Assembly (NCBI RefSeq): GCF_900142475.1
Contig: NZ_FRAY01000009.1
Location: 1-64,000 of the forward strand
Reading direction: 5' to 3'
Length of the DNA: 64,000 nt
Source: Fibrobacter sp. UWH4
GTDB taxonomy: Bacteria > Fibrobacterota > Fibrobacteria > Fibrobacterales > Fibrobacteraceae
Made by a program: the position numbers and the translations under genes. The notes under the pieces were generated by a model. That model was not told where the DNA came from. It did no database searches and saw only the letters and a program-made list of their open reading frames with translations. Positions 46,998 through 54,972 of the stretch are shown here, one piece after another. Numbering within the stretch: the first letter of the stretch is position 1; each line of letters begins with the position of its first letter.

Positions 46998-48143
46998 ATG
47001 GAACATTATGATAAAATTGCCAAGAAATACAACTACCTAATTGTTGGTTCCGGCTTGTTCGGGGCGACTTTTGCCTACCGCGCCGCCAAGGCCGGCAAGG
47101 TGTGTTTGGTCATTGACAAACGCCCACAATTGGGTGGGAATGTCTATTGCGAAAATGTAGAAGGCATTAACGTTCATAAGTATGGTGCCCATATTTTCCA
47201 TACCAACAATAAACAGGTATGGGACTTTGTGAATTCCATCGTGGAATTCAACCGGTATACGAATAGCCCTGTCGCAAATTACAAGGGAAAACTTTATAAC
47301 CTGCCGTTCAATATGAATACGTTCTACCAGATGTGGGGCGTGAAAACTCCGGCAGAGGCTCAAGCGAAGATTGATGAGCAGAAAGCAGAAGCGGTCGCTG
47401 CGCTGAATGGACGCGAACCGGCAAACCTTGAAGAACAGGCTTTGACCCTGGTCGGCAAGGATATCTTTGAAAAGCTGATCAAGGAATACACGGAAAAACA
47501 GTGGGGCAGAAATTGCAAGGATTTGCCGGCGTTTATCATTAAACGTTTGCCTGTTCGTATGGCTTTTGACAACAACTATTTCAACGACAGGTACCAGGGC
47601 ATTCCTATTGGTGGCTATAACAAGTTGATTGAAGGCTTGCTGAAGGGTGTCGAATGCTATACCGGAGTCGACTTCTTTGCGGAATACAAGGATAACTGGC
47701 GCAATGTCGCAGACAAGCTTGTTTATACGGGCGCCGTGGACGAGTATTTCGGTTACAAGTTAGGCAAGCTGGATTGGCGTACAGTCAGCTTTAAAACCCG
47801 AGTTGAAAATACTCCGAATTACCAGGGAAATGCGGTTGTGAATTACACATCTCATGACCAACCTTATACCCGTATTATTGAACACAAACATTTTGAAATG
47901 TTCGGCCAGGCTGTCTATGATTGTCCGAAAACGGTTGTATCCGAAGAGTATTCTACTGAATACAAGGACGGCATGGAACCGTACTATCCTGTAAATGACG
48001 AACGCAATAACGCTTTGGCTGATGAATACCGTAAGTTGGCGACCGCTGAGAAGGATGTCATTTTTGGTGGTCGCTTGGCTCAGTACAAGTATTATGACAT
48101 GGCTCCTGTAATTGAACAAGTGTTGGAGTTGAAAGATATCTAA
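46998..48143 (+). CDS. glf: UDP-galactopyranose mutase
   Basis: FAD enzyme interconverting UDP-galactopyranose and UDP-galactofuranose. YLIVGSGLFGATFAYRAA (dinucleotide fold), GGNVYCENVEGINVHKYGAHIFHT, the TEKQWG motif and the C-terminal FGGRLAQYKYYDM are diagnostic; from the ATG at 46998 it has 381 residues. It supplies the donor for the Galf-transferase-like enzyme at 38114. GC content returns to the core level here. Confidence 0.95.
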   Translation: MEHYDKIAKKYNYLIVGSGLFGATFAYRAAKAGKVCLVIDKRPQLGGNVYCENVEGINVHKYGAHIFHTNNKQVWDFVNSIVEFNRYTNSPVANYKGKLYNLPFNMNTFYQMWGVKTPAEAQAKIDEQKAEAVAALNGREPANLEEQALTLVGKDIFEKLIKEYTEKQWGRNCKDLPAFIIKRLPVRMAFDNNYFNDRYQGIPIGGYNKLIEGLLKGVECYTGVDFFAEYKDNWRNVADKLVYTGAVDEYFGYKLGKLDWRTVSFKTRVENTPNYQGNAVVNYTSHDQPYTRIIEHKHFEMFGQAVYDCPKTVVSEEYSTEYKDGMEPYYPVNDERNNALADEYRKLATAEKDVIFGGRLAQYKYYDMAPVIEQVLELKDI

Positions 48144-48173
48144 AGATGATATTATTGCATTTCTCGGTCTATC

Positions 48174-48757
48174 TGTCAGCTACCCATTTTTGTAAGCTTC
48201 CCCATAATTAGGACTGTTCATAACTAGACAAAATGCTACCTTTGGTAGCAAAGGAACAGCCATGAAGAAACTGACTCATTCCGAATCGGAAATCGTCAAG
48301 AGCGTAAACGAACTGATGCCAGCCAGCAAAAAAAGCTCAAGGAACTCGAAGAAGAGAACGCCAAGCTCAAGAAGATGTACGCCAATCTCGCTTTAGACAA
48401 TGAGGCTCTCCGCGAGGTCATAGAAAAAACTCTAGAGCCGAATGTCGTATTGGCCATGCTTGCATGAGCCAATATGACTGAGGCGAATTGGCGATTCATT
48501 TCAACAAACGAAAGCCGTTGCACAAACGCTTGTCGGCCCGTGTCAAGAATCCGCTCGTGACACCGGACCAGAATTCATTTCGCATGAATTTCAAGATTGG
48601 TGCGATGTAAACGGAATCAAAATTTTGTACACGCAGCCCGGGTGTCCGACTCAGAACAGCTACATCGAACGATTTAACGGATCGTACCGAAGATCGGTTG
48701 ATGAGAACTGGGTGATTTTGTATACTTTAAACTAGTCCTAAAAATGGGTAGCTGACA
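48174..48757 (+). mobile_element. IS3-family element, internally deleted remnant
   Basis: A 584-bp remnant bounded by inverted ends: TGTCAGCTACCCATTTTT at 48174-48191 and its reverse complement at 48740-48757. An OrfA start (ATG 48262, KKLTHSESEIVKSVNEL) jumps frame to the leucine-zipper part (KELEEENAKLKKMYANLALDNEALREVIEKTL). Then after deletion come fragments of OrfB ending PEFISHEFQDWCDVNGIKIL and SYIERFNGSYRR, the last part of the DDE integrase core. No target duplication is evident. It cannot make transposase. Confidence 0.85.
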
Positions 48758-48782
48758 AATTAAAATATGGGAGGACAATCAT

Positions 48783-49786
48783 ATGATACAACTTGGTGAT
48801 TGTAAGATTAAGAAAAATGTATTTTATGTTGCTATTCCTGTATTGAAACCATTTCCTGTAGATTGCTTTAATTACGATCTTCATGAAAAAAATCTGGATG
48901 AAATTCAGAATTTAGAAGGTTCATATTTTGTTGAAGGGGTGACAATAGAGTATAAATCGCGGCCGGATGTAGAAAATTTTAGTCATATAACGCAACTCTT
49001 GTCTCCAGGGCGTCATGGTTTTAATCGGATGTTTGTGGTCCAAATGTCTTTTTTCAATGCATCTCATCTAATAAAGCCATATGATAGACTTTCGGCAGAA
49101 GAATGTTTCTTTTTCTCAATGTTTTCGTATTTATCAACTTTCGTCTATGCTTTTGCTTATGCATTAGGTATTTATAGTGAGGGACTATTTGACATTGACG
49201 AGTCAATTATTTTTTATGAAGATGGAAGTTGGAAAAAAAATTCTAGAATATTAAACACTTTTCCCAGTTTATATGAGAAAGATGGTGAATTTTGTAGGCC
49301 TGAGATTGGTTTGTCACTTAAAAAAACATTAAACTGGTTTCTGTCTATAGATGATGTTCTTAACTCTTGTGGTATGTCTGCTTTAGGAAAGAGTCTTTCT
49401 ATTTATAGTAGAATGTTTTCATATGGCGCGTGGGATGACGATTCCTTTATGAGTGGCTTGCTTTCTGTTATGGCTTTAGAGGCGTTATATGAAAGCAATG
49501 GGTCAAGAAAAAGTTTGACCGAGAAAATTTCAGCATTTTGGATATTGATATGCAAAAGTGTGAAAAAGACATAAAGAAAATATATGATCATCGATGTTCA
49601 GTTGCTCATGGTGGATTTGAATTCCCTTTCAAATTCGATGTAAAAGATGCAAGCAAGGAGTTTGAAACCTCGTATGATAAAGCCCAAAAGTTTTTTGATA
49701 TAGGCTTGCGCTATTTGTTTAAATCTTATAGAAAGATGATTTTAGAAAATAAGAAGGTGTTAACGTTTGCTTACAGGTGCTTGTAA
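48783..49786 (+). pseudogene. HEPN-like (Apea-HEPN type) protein, frameshifted
   Basis: A first frame of 263 residues (48783-49574) reads through LLSVMALEALYESNGSRKSLTEKISAF, a helix pair typical of Apea/HEPN proteins. The next frame continues with DIDMQKCEKDIKKIYDHRCSVAHGGF, where RCSVAH is an R-x4-H HEPN active motif. Adding one T to the run at 49536-49539 would join them into a protein of about 334 residues. As written, the main frame lacks the catalytic motif. The gene follows the IS remnant and is very AT-rich. Possibly defence-related; family call is moderate. Confidence 0.6.
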
Positions 49787-49909
49787 GTAAATGTGTCCTT
49801 GACGAAGTGTTAAAGGAGAATATCTCATTCCTGTCGCCGCTAAAATGGTTAAACAATCATTTTGCGTTAGGCCTCCAGCCACTTGGCAACTCGTTGCCTT
49901 AGTGGCTAT

Positions 49910-50051
49910 GGTCCCCTTTAGGGGAGATCGAAGCCCGAAGGGCTGGGAGGGCCGCCGGTGTCCCGCGCTCGGCCCTCTAGGCGGGGAAACCGTGGGGGTG
50001 ACGCCACGGCTTCGTGCCGCGAGAGCCCGCCCCTGCGCGGCAGGGAACGCC
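49910..50051. repeat. GC-rich multi-hairpin element
   Basis: The 329-bp gap before the RhuM gene holds a GC-rich island with successive hairpins (TCCCCTTTAGGGGA, AGCCCGAAGGGCT, GAGGGCC...GGCCCTC) in AT-rich surroundings. It ends in a 49-bp segment (50003-50051) that recurs at 51124-51172. Confidence 0.6.
50003..50051 (+). repeat. 49-bp direct repeat, copy 1
   Basis: Begins GCCACGGCTTCGTGCCG and ends GCC; by eye 43 of 49 positions match copy 2 at 51124-51172. The two flank the RhuM gene. Confidence 0.85.
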
Positions 50052-50115
50052 CTTTTTTCAAAAAAAATGAATTTGGGTATTGACTTTTTGACAAAATAGT
50101 GTATATTTGTGCAGT

Positions 50116-51123
50116 ATGAAAAGCGAGCTGGAAAATACATTTCTGCTATATCACGATAAAGACGGCAAAACTGACGTTTCGGTGCGTTTTGCCGATGAAG
50201 ATGTATGGGTGACTCAGGTTCAGCTTGCCGAACTGTATGAGACCACTCAGCAAAATATAAGCCTGCACATCGACAACATATACAAGGACGAGGAACTGCC
50301 CAAGGAGGCAACTCACAAGGAATTCTTGTTAGTTCAACAAGAAGGAAAACGGCAGGTTCATCGAAAGATTGCTCATTACAATCTCGATGTCATCATCGCC
50401 ATCGGTTACCGTGTCCAGTCCCCTGTAGCCACAAGATTCAGGCGGTGGGCCACGGCAAGGCTGCATGAATTCATTCAGAAGGGTTTTTCCCTTGACGATG
50501 AAAGGCTGAAAAACGGCCGAAACCGTTATTTCAAGGAGCTTTTGCAGCGAATCCGCGATATTCGCTCGTCTGAACGCAATTTCTACCAGCAGGTCACGGA
50601 TATCTATGCGACATCTATTGACTACGATCCCCGCAAAAAAATTACGAAGGATTTCTTTGCTACCGTTCAGAACAAGCTGCATTATGCCGTCCACGAGCAT
50701 ACGGCGGCAGAGCTTATCTACGAGCGTGTTGATAGCGAGAAACCGTTCGTCGGCATGACAAATTTCAAGGGGAACTACATCACGGAAGACGATGTGAAAA
50801 TCGCCAAGAACTACCTATCGGAAAAGGAACTCCAGCGTTTGAACCTGATGGTGTCGCAGTTTCTTGATTTCGCCGAATTGCAGGCCCTTGACGAAAAGCC
50901 GATGAAAATGCAGGACTGGGTTGCGGCTCTGGACAGTCAGATTGTCATGAGCCAGCGGAAAATCCTGGAAGGTGAGGGGAAGATAAGCCACGATGAGGCC
51001 ATGGAGAAGGCGGAGCGAGAATACAGCCTGTTCCGTCAAAAGGAATTGGCCAACCTGAAAAGCGATTTCGATCTATTCTTGGAAGAGACAAAGAAACTGT
51101 CCAACGATAAGTCTGCGAAATAA
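50116..51123 (+). CDS. RhuM-family protein
   Basis: 335-residue protein of the virulence RhuM (PF13310) family, found in pathogenicity and mobile islands; biochemical role unknown. The conserved N-terminal DNA-binding-like region (VWVTQVQLAELYETTQQNISLHIDNIYKDEEL), YNLDVIIAIGYRVQSPVATRFRRWAT and the helical C-terminal half with DYDPRKKITKDFFATVQNKLHYAVHEHTAAELI are clear. The ATG at 50116 is chosen over a TTG at 50107. Upstream TTGACA/TATATT (50089-50107) may be its promoter. It is flanked by the 49-bp repeats. Confidence 0.9.
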   Translation: MKSELENTFLLYHDKDGKTDVSVRFADEDVWVTQVQLAELYETTQQNISLHIDNIYKDEELPKEATHKEFLLVQQEGKRQVHRKIAHYNLDVIIAIGYRVQSPVATRFRRWATARLHEFIQKGFSLDDERLKNGRNRYFKELLQRIRDIRSSERNFYQQVTDIYATSIDYDPRKKITKDFFATVQNKLHYAVHEHTAAELIYERVDSEKPFVGMTNFKGNYITEDDVKIAKNYLSEKELQRLNLMVSQFLDFAELQALDEKPMKMQDWVAALDSQIVMSQRKILEGEGKISHDEAMEKAEREYSLFRQKELANLKSDFDLFLEETKKLSNDKSAK

Positions 51124-51172
51124 GCCACGGCTTCGTGCCGTGAGAGTCTGCCCCTGCGCAGCAGTGAATGCC
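51124..51172 (+). repeat. 49-bp direct repeat, copy 2
   Basis: Starts immediately after the RhuM stop codon. Differs from copy 1 at six positions. Confidence 0.85.
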
Positions 51173-51247
51173 ACGGGTATTGCGCAGTTTTCAAACTTTT
51201 TTGTCTTTTTCTTTGACCGTTAGGCTCTTTTTGTTATATTTCCTTAT

Positions 51248-51460
51248 ATGGATAAGCAAATCTCATGGACCGTTGCTGCAATCAGTGAATTCGCGAAAGC
51301 CAAGGCACTTTCCGTAAAGCAGGTTTTTAACTATCTAAGCCTGTTTAAAGGTCTTGATTTTTTGCAAGAGCATTATGGGGCCGAGCACTTGCTTTCTTTT
51401 GACGATGCCGTAGATGATTTGACCGCTATTTGCCAGAGGAATGGAGGCCAAATACGATGA
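51248..51460 (+). CDS. DUF3791-like small protein
   Basis: A 70-residue protein (SWTVAAISEFAKAKALSVKQVFNYLSLFKGLDFLQEHYGAEHLLSFDDAVDDL) with the pattern of DUF3791: a helical segment, a GxDFLxEHY-type middle and an acidic end. It is the first of three genes joined by ATGA overlaps and is usually found beside DUF3990, suggesting a neutralising or co-acting partner. Function unproven. Confidence 0.65.
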   Translation: MDKQISWTVAAISEFAKAKALSVKQVFNYLSLFKGLDFLQEHYGAEHLLSFDDAVDDLTAICQRNGGQIR

Positions 51461-51846
51461 TTTTGTACCATGGTTCAAATTGCGAGGAAATGGCACGTAA
51501 AGTTGCCGACCGATTTGGCGGCGGCCCCATTGTGAACGCGTTTGAGTTCGACGATTCGAATTTGTCGACATTGAATGTCAAAAAGTTTGAACAGCCGAAC
51601 CGTGAATGGGCAGAATTTGTGATGGCAAACAGAAGTAGAGGTCAGGAACATCCTGCAGATAATTTTGATTTGATTATTGGTCCCGTGGCTAACGACGACA
51701 TCGCGACTTTGTTCAGAACGTTCGCAATAAATGTCATTACAATTGGTGAATTAGTTCAAGGGCTGAAGTCTCGAAAATTGAACAACCAATACGCTTTCAG
51801 ATCTGAGAAAGCAATCGCCTTTTTGCAAAAGAGGCCGAGCGTATGA
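51457..51846 (+). CDS. DUF3990-like protein with internal deletion
   Basis: 129 residues. It begins MILYHGSN as DUF3990 (ART-like fold) proteins do, and the C-terminal half matches well: FGGGPIVNAFEFDDSNLSTLNVKKFEQPNREWAEFVMANRS, then DLIIGPVANDD and QYAFRSEKAIAFLQ. The segment that normally sits between YHGSN and the ALxxGGG region (the DFGxGFYxT strand and following helix) is missing, about 20-25 residues. That region probably carries part of the active site, so this copy may be inactive. Confidence 0.65.
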   Translation: MILYHGSNCEEMARKVADRFGGGPIVNAFEFDDSNLSTLNVKKFEQPNREWAEFVMANRSRGQEHPADNFDLIIGPVANDDIATLFRTFAINVITIGELVQGLKSRKLNNQYAFRSEKAIAFLQKRPSV

Positions 51847-52076
51847 CCGCGAAGCAGGAATTCCTTGTAGAAGGGATCGTCAGTGATATGGCCAAATGGC
51901 TGATGGAAGAGCGCAATCTTTCTTTGCAGGTTGCTCTTGGACTCATCTACAATTCAAAGACATTTGAACAACTGCAAAATCCAGCAACAGGACTCTGTAC
52001 AGAGAGCTCCGCCTACAATTACGACTTGTTGGATTCTGAATTGAAAAACGGGAAAATTATTCAGACCGAAATTTGA
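51843..52076 (+). CDS. Third protein of the DUF3791/DUF3990 module
   Basis: A 77-residue protein (KQEFLVEGIVSDMAKWLMEERNLSLQVALGLIYNSKTFEQLQNPATGLCTESSAYNYDLLDSELKNG). I recognise it as a recurrent companion of DUF3990 genes rather than a named family. It overlaps the preceding gene by ATGA and has no membrane segment. Function unknown; antitoxin-like role is a guess. Confidence 0.6.
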   Translation: MTAKQEFLVEGIVSDMAKWLMEERNLSLQVALGLIYNSKTFEQLQNPATGLCTESSAYNYDLLDSELKNGKIIQTEI

Positions 52077-52129
52077 ATCGTTGTTCAAAATTACTTAATA
52101 GACTAGACTATTTTAATTTCTCGCAGCTA

Positions 52130-52360
52130 AGGAAGAAACAATCTATATTGAAAATTGTGCCGCATCTTACGTGAAGTTGGCTGAAGTCTACTTCGTGGAA
52201 AATAATGCCATGGGCGCTTGGAAGGACATTGGTTACAATGCTCCGAACGGATTTAGTGGATCTAGTTCTCAGTCCACGAACTTCACTTATGGTGCGTCTA
52301 CTTATCAGGCTACCACCAGAGGATCCGCAACATGGGGTGCATACACAGTGCGGGTGGGTC
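52130..52360 (+). pseudogene. Degenerate pilin fragment
   Basis: The frame ASYVKLAEVYFVENNAMGAWKDIGYNAPNGFSGSSSQSTNFTYG is a diverged copy of the pilA segment GTYVKLQQAFVSETG...IGYSAPG...TTNFTY. There is no prepilin leader or start, and homology fades after about 52350. It lies on the same strand about 600 bp upstream of pilA. The rest of the 709-bp gap (52360-52670) shows no gene. Confidence 0.7.
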
Positions 52361-52678
52361 CCTTTTTGCTGTTTTTGGGTGCCGCCACCCCGATCCTTGG
52401 TATCAAATCTTACGGTTCTGTTACGAAAATGTGTGCTAATTGTTGCAAAATTTGCGTAATTATTCCAAGTTGGAATACTTTTTTTGAAAAAAGTTCCCCA
52501 TTCGCCTGAAATTTTTGTATATATACACCATCGAAATCTGTCTCGAAATGTGGCGAATTTCAACCAAAAACGGCAAATCTCGGCGCCGTCTGTTCAGAAC
52601 AAAGTAATTTTTTGTGACGAAAACGTAACGAAACCGAGAAAAAAGTTTGACAAAAATGCAAAAAATTTGACAAACCTA

Positions 52679-52707
52679 TTGCTTTTGGGAAAAAATGATT
52701 GTATATT
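52679..52707 (+). promoter_or_regulatory. pilA promoter
   Basis: TTGCTT (52679-52684), a 17-base spacer and TATATT (52702-52707) fit a sigma70-type promoter, giving a leader of about 75 nt. The ribosome-binding site AAGGAG is at about 52773-52778. No GG-N10-GC sigma54 element is seen. Confidence 0.6.
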
Positions 52708-52785
52708 AGAGACATAAACGAGTTGAACACCACTTACGGGACTAAAACTCAAACAAGTGTGTAACAAAACAACAAGGAGTACACT

Positions 52786-53268
52786 ATGAAAAAGCAAGGT
52801 TTTACCCTTATCGAATTGATGGTCGTGATCGTGATCATGGGCATCCTGGCCGCCGTCGCAGTACCGAAACTGTTCGGCATGATCGCTAAGTCCAAGGCTT
52901 CCGAAGTCGGCCCCGCCGCTGGAACCTACGTGAAGTTGCAGCAGGCTTTCGTGTCTGAAACGGGCACCGATTACGGTTCTTTTAAGCTGATTGGTTACAG
53001 CGCCCCGGGTACAAATAGCCAGACGACTAATTTTACATACACTGATGAAGCTGGGGCAGGCACCCATGCACTTCCGCAAACTGCTGAAGATGCTTGGAAA
53101 GCAACTAGCCGAGTTCAGTTGAACGATTGTACTACTGGTGGTACATGGACTGTCACTATTGCAAAGGCTGCCGGTGGCAACGCTGCTGATGCGGCAGTAT
53201 TTGACGCAAGCGTGAACGGCAATGGTTGCGAAGAACTGACCCCGTCTTTTAACAAGATCGGCCATTAA
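52786..53268 (+). CDS. pilA: Type IV major pilin (prepilin)
   Basis: Prepilin of 160 residues. The leader is MKKQG, cleaved before FTLIELMVVIVIMGILAAVAVPKLFGMI, with Glu at +5 of the mature protein. The alpha1 helix runs to about residue 55. A disulfide-bounded D-region lies between Cys in RVQLNDC (about residue 109) and NGNGCEELTPSF (about residue 148). From codon 47 (GTYVKLQQAFVSETG) the gene is homologous to the cassette at 55787-56147; the two share 38 identical bases at 52924-52961 and nearly identical last codons. PilT and PilC are encoded at 7033-9306. Likely expressed strongly (good RBS, own terminator). Confidence 0.95.
   Translation: MKKQGFTLIELMVVIVIMGILAAVAVPKLFGMIAKSKASEVGPAAGTYVKLQQAFVSETGTDYGSFKLIGYSAPGTNSQTTNFTYTDEAGAGTHALPQTAEDAWKATSRVQLNDCTTGGTWTVTIAKAAGGNAADAAVFDASVNGNGCEELTPSFNKIGH
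52924..52961 (+). repeat. 38-bp inverted repeat, pilA copy
   Basis: Exact reverse complement of 56106-56143. It begins ACCTACGTGAAG and ends GTGTCTGAAAC, in codons 47-59 of pilA, at the alpha1/variable-region boundary. Confidence 0.95.
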
Positions 53269-53291
53269 TAACGTCTTAACAAGATAATTAT

Positions 53292-53318
53292 AGCTCCCCG
53301 ATTCGGGGAGCTTTTTTA
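53292..53318 (+). terminator. Rho-independent terminator of pilA
   Basis: AGCTCCCCG/CGGGGAGCT stem, three-base loop, six-T tail, 24 bp after the pilA stop and 11 bp before the next ATG. Confidence 0.9.
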
Positions 53319-53328
53319 TATTTAAAAC

Positions 53329-54972
53329 ATGCTCTTTCGGCGTCCGACAGCTTGTGCGCTTGGAATAAACGGGGTGTTGCTCATCTTGTTCATTTTGTTT
53401 GGTGTTGTACGTTACGGATCGTTGGACGATTACTTTATGGCGGCGACACTGACAGGAGTCTACGGTTCTGAGTATGACCCGCATCTAGTTTTTATAAATG
53501 TTGCTTTAGGATATCTTTTAAAACCGTTCTACATAATCTTCCCGGCAGTAGGGTGGTTTTATATATTCGAATTGCTATCTGTTTTTGCAGCATTTTCGAT
53601 ATTTTCCTTTTTTATAATCCGTCGATTGGGACCGCGCTGGGGAATCCCCTTCGCTTTTTTAATCTCTTCATCATCGATTGATTTCTATGCAGGCATAAGT
53701 TTTACCCAATGCGCCGCCTTGCTTGTCGCAAGCGGTGGTCTTTTGTTCTTCTTCGGTTGCAGGGAAAATCGAAGCATATTTTTATATGCAGGGATTGCAC
53801 TAGTTGTTTTGGGCGCAATGACCCGTTGGCAAATGTTTTTATTGGGCATTCCTTTTATTTTATCTCCATTTCTATTTGAACGAGAACCATTTTCGTTCTT
53901 TCAGAGAAAAAATGTGGTAACGCTGCTATTGTGCGTTGCGGCAATACTCTCTTTGAAATATTTCGATGAGCAGAGCTACGCGGATAACGATTATAAATAT
54001 TACAGGGAATACCAATGGAAAAGGTCCTTTTTTGGGGATGGGGCTCACTATGATGTTGACGGCGTCTATGACGAACTCGAAGAGCGTGGTATGTCGGCTC
54101 ATGATTTTCAACTTTTAAGAGGTTGGAGTTTCTATGATACAGATGTCTTTAGTTTAGACAGCTTGGATACTATTGTAAAGGTGGCTAACCACAGCGCATA
54201 TCCCATAAACTGGCGTCGCATGCCCGCGGCGACCTTCCTTGCTATTTCCAATGCATTTGCGAAGAATCTGGCTTGGAATTGGTTCTTTGTCTGCATACTT
54301 CTGTTGTTGTTCTCGGACAAGCGAAAACGTATGTATCCTTGGTATTCGCTAACCCTTTGTGTTGGGGCGTACTTTTATTTGTTGTCGCTTAACCGTTTGG
54401 CAAACCACGTAGAAATGGGAATGTGGGTGTATGCGTTTGCCATGGGAGTCACTTTACTAAAGGGCGACCCGCCGAAATCTACTAAGACGACCTGTGCAAT
54501 TTCCTTATTTGCAGTTGCCGTTCTATGCCTAAATCTGTTTTGCCTGCCCAAGGTGGAATGCGAGGGTTCCTTGGTGAAGACACCATCTGTTCCGCAAGAC
54601 TGGAAAGATTTCCTGGCGTATGCGGACGCACATCCCGAGAATGCATACCTGCTATCTTTTGCTCGATATAAGGAATTGGGAATGTTTAAAGATCCCGCTT
54701 ACAAGGCTGCACAGCCTGGTAGCTGGCAGAATATTTTTACCCTTGGTTACTGGAACATCAACCATCCGGCAATGAAAAGGGAACTCGCAAAAAGAGGGGT
54801 CGCAAATCCCCTGCGAGACATTGTAAAAGACAATGTCTATCTGATAGAGACGGAAAATATCCCTGAATACGTTCTGTTTTACCAAGAGCATTATCATAAA
54901 AATTTGAAAGTGGATACAGTCAAGGCGTTTGGCAGCCTAATGGTCTTAAAGTATCGAGAGGTCATTAAATGA
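53329..54972 (+). CDS. GT-C-like polytopic membrane protein (pair A, first gene)
   Basis: 547 residues with about ten membrane helices and a C-terminal soluble domain from about residue 415. After the first helix it has the acidic pair D33-D34 in YGSLDDYFMAATLTG, the position of the catalytic Asp motif in GT-C glycosyltransferases. The protein at 58329-60050 is a paralogue with the same DDYFMAA motif at the same residue. Role suggested: lipid-sugar dependent transferase acting on pilin or surface glycans (inference). It lies just past the pilA terminator and overlaps the next gene by ATGA. Confidence 0.6.
   Translation: MLFRRPTACALGINGVLLILFILFGVVRYGSLDDYFMAATLTGVYGSEYDPHLVFINVALGYLLKPFYIIFPAVGWFYIFELLSVFAAFSIFSFFIIRRLGPRWGIPFAFLISSSSIDFYAGISFTQCAALLVASGGLLFFFGCRENRSIFLYAGIALVVLGAMTRWQMFLLGIPFILSPFLFEREPFSFFQRKNVVTLLLCVAAILSLKYFDEQSYADNDYKYYREYQWKRSFFGDGAHYDVDGVYDELEERGMSAHDFQLLRGWSFYDTDVFSLDSLDTIVKVANHSAYPINWRRMPAATFLAISNAFAKNLAWNWFFVCILLLLFSDKRKRMYPWYSLTLCVGAYFYLLSLNRLANHVEMGMWVYAFAMGVTLLKGDPPKSTKTTCAISLFAVAVLCLNLFCLPKVECEGSLVKTPSVPQDWKDFLAYADAHPENAYLLSFARYKELGMFKDPAYKAAQPGSWQNIFTLGYWNINHPAMKRELAKRGVANPLRDIVKDNVYLIETENIPEYVLFYQEHYHKNLKVDTVKAFGSLMVLKYREVIK

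Noticed and set aside
48174-48757. Active insertion sequence
   Set aside because: Ends are intact but both transposase frames are deleted internally.
49760-50311. Coding frames over the GC-rich island before the RhuM gene
   Set aside because: Hairpin-rich repeat DNA; translations are Pro/Arg-rich and unlike proteins.
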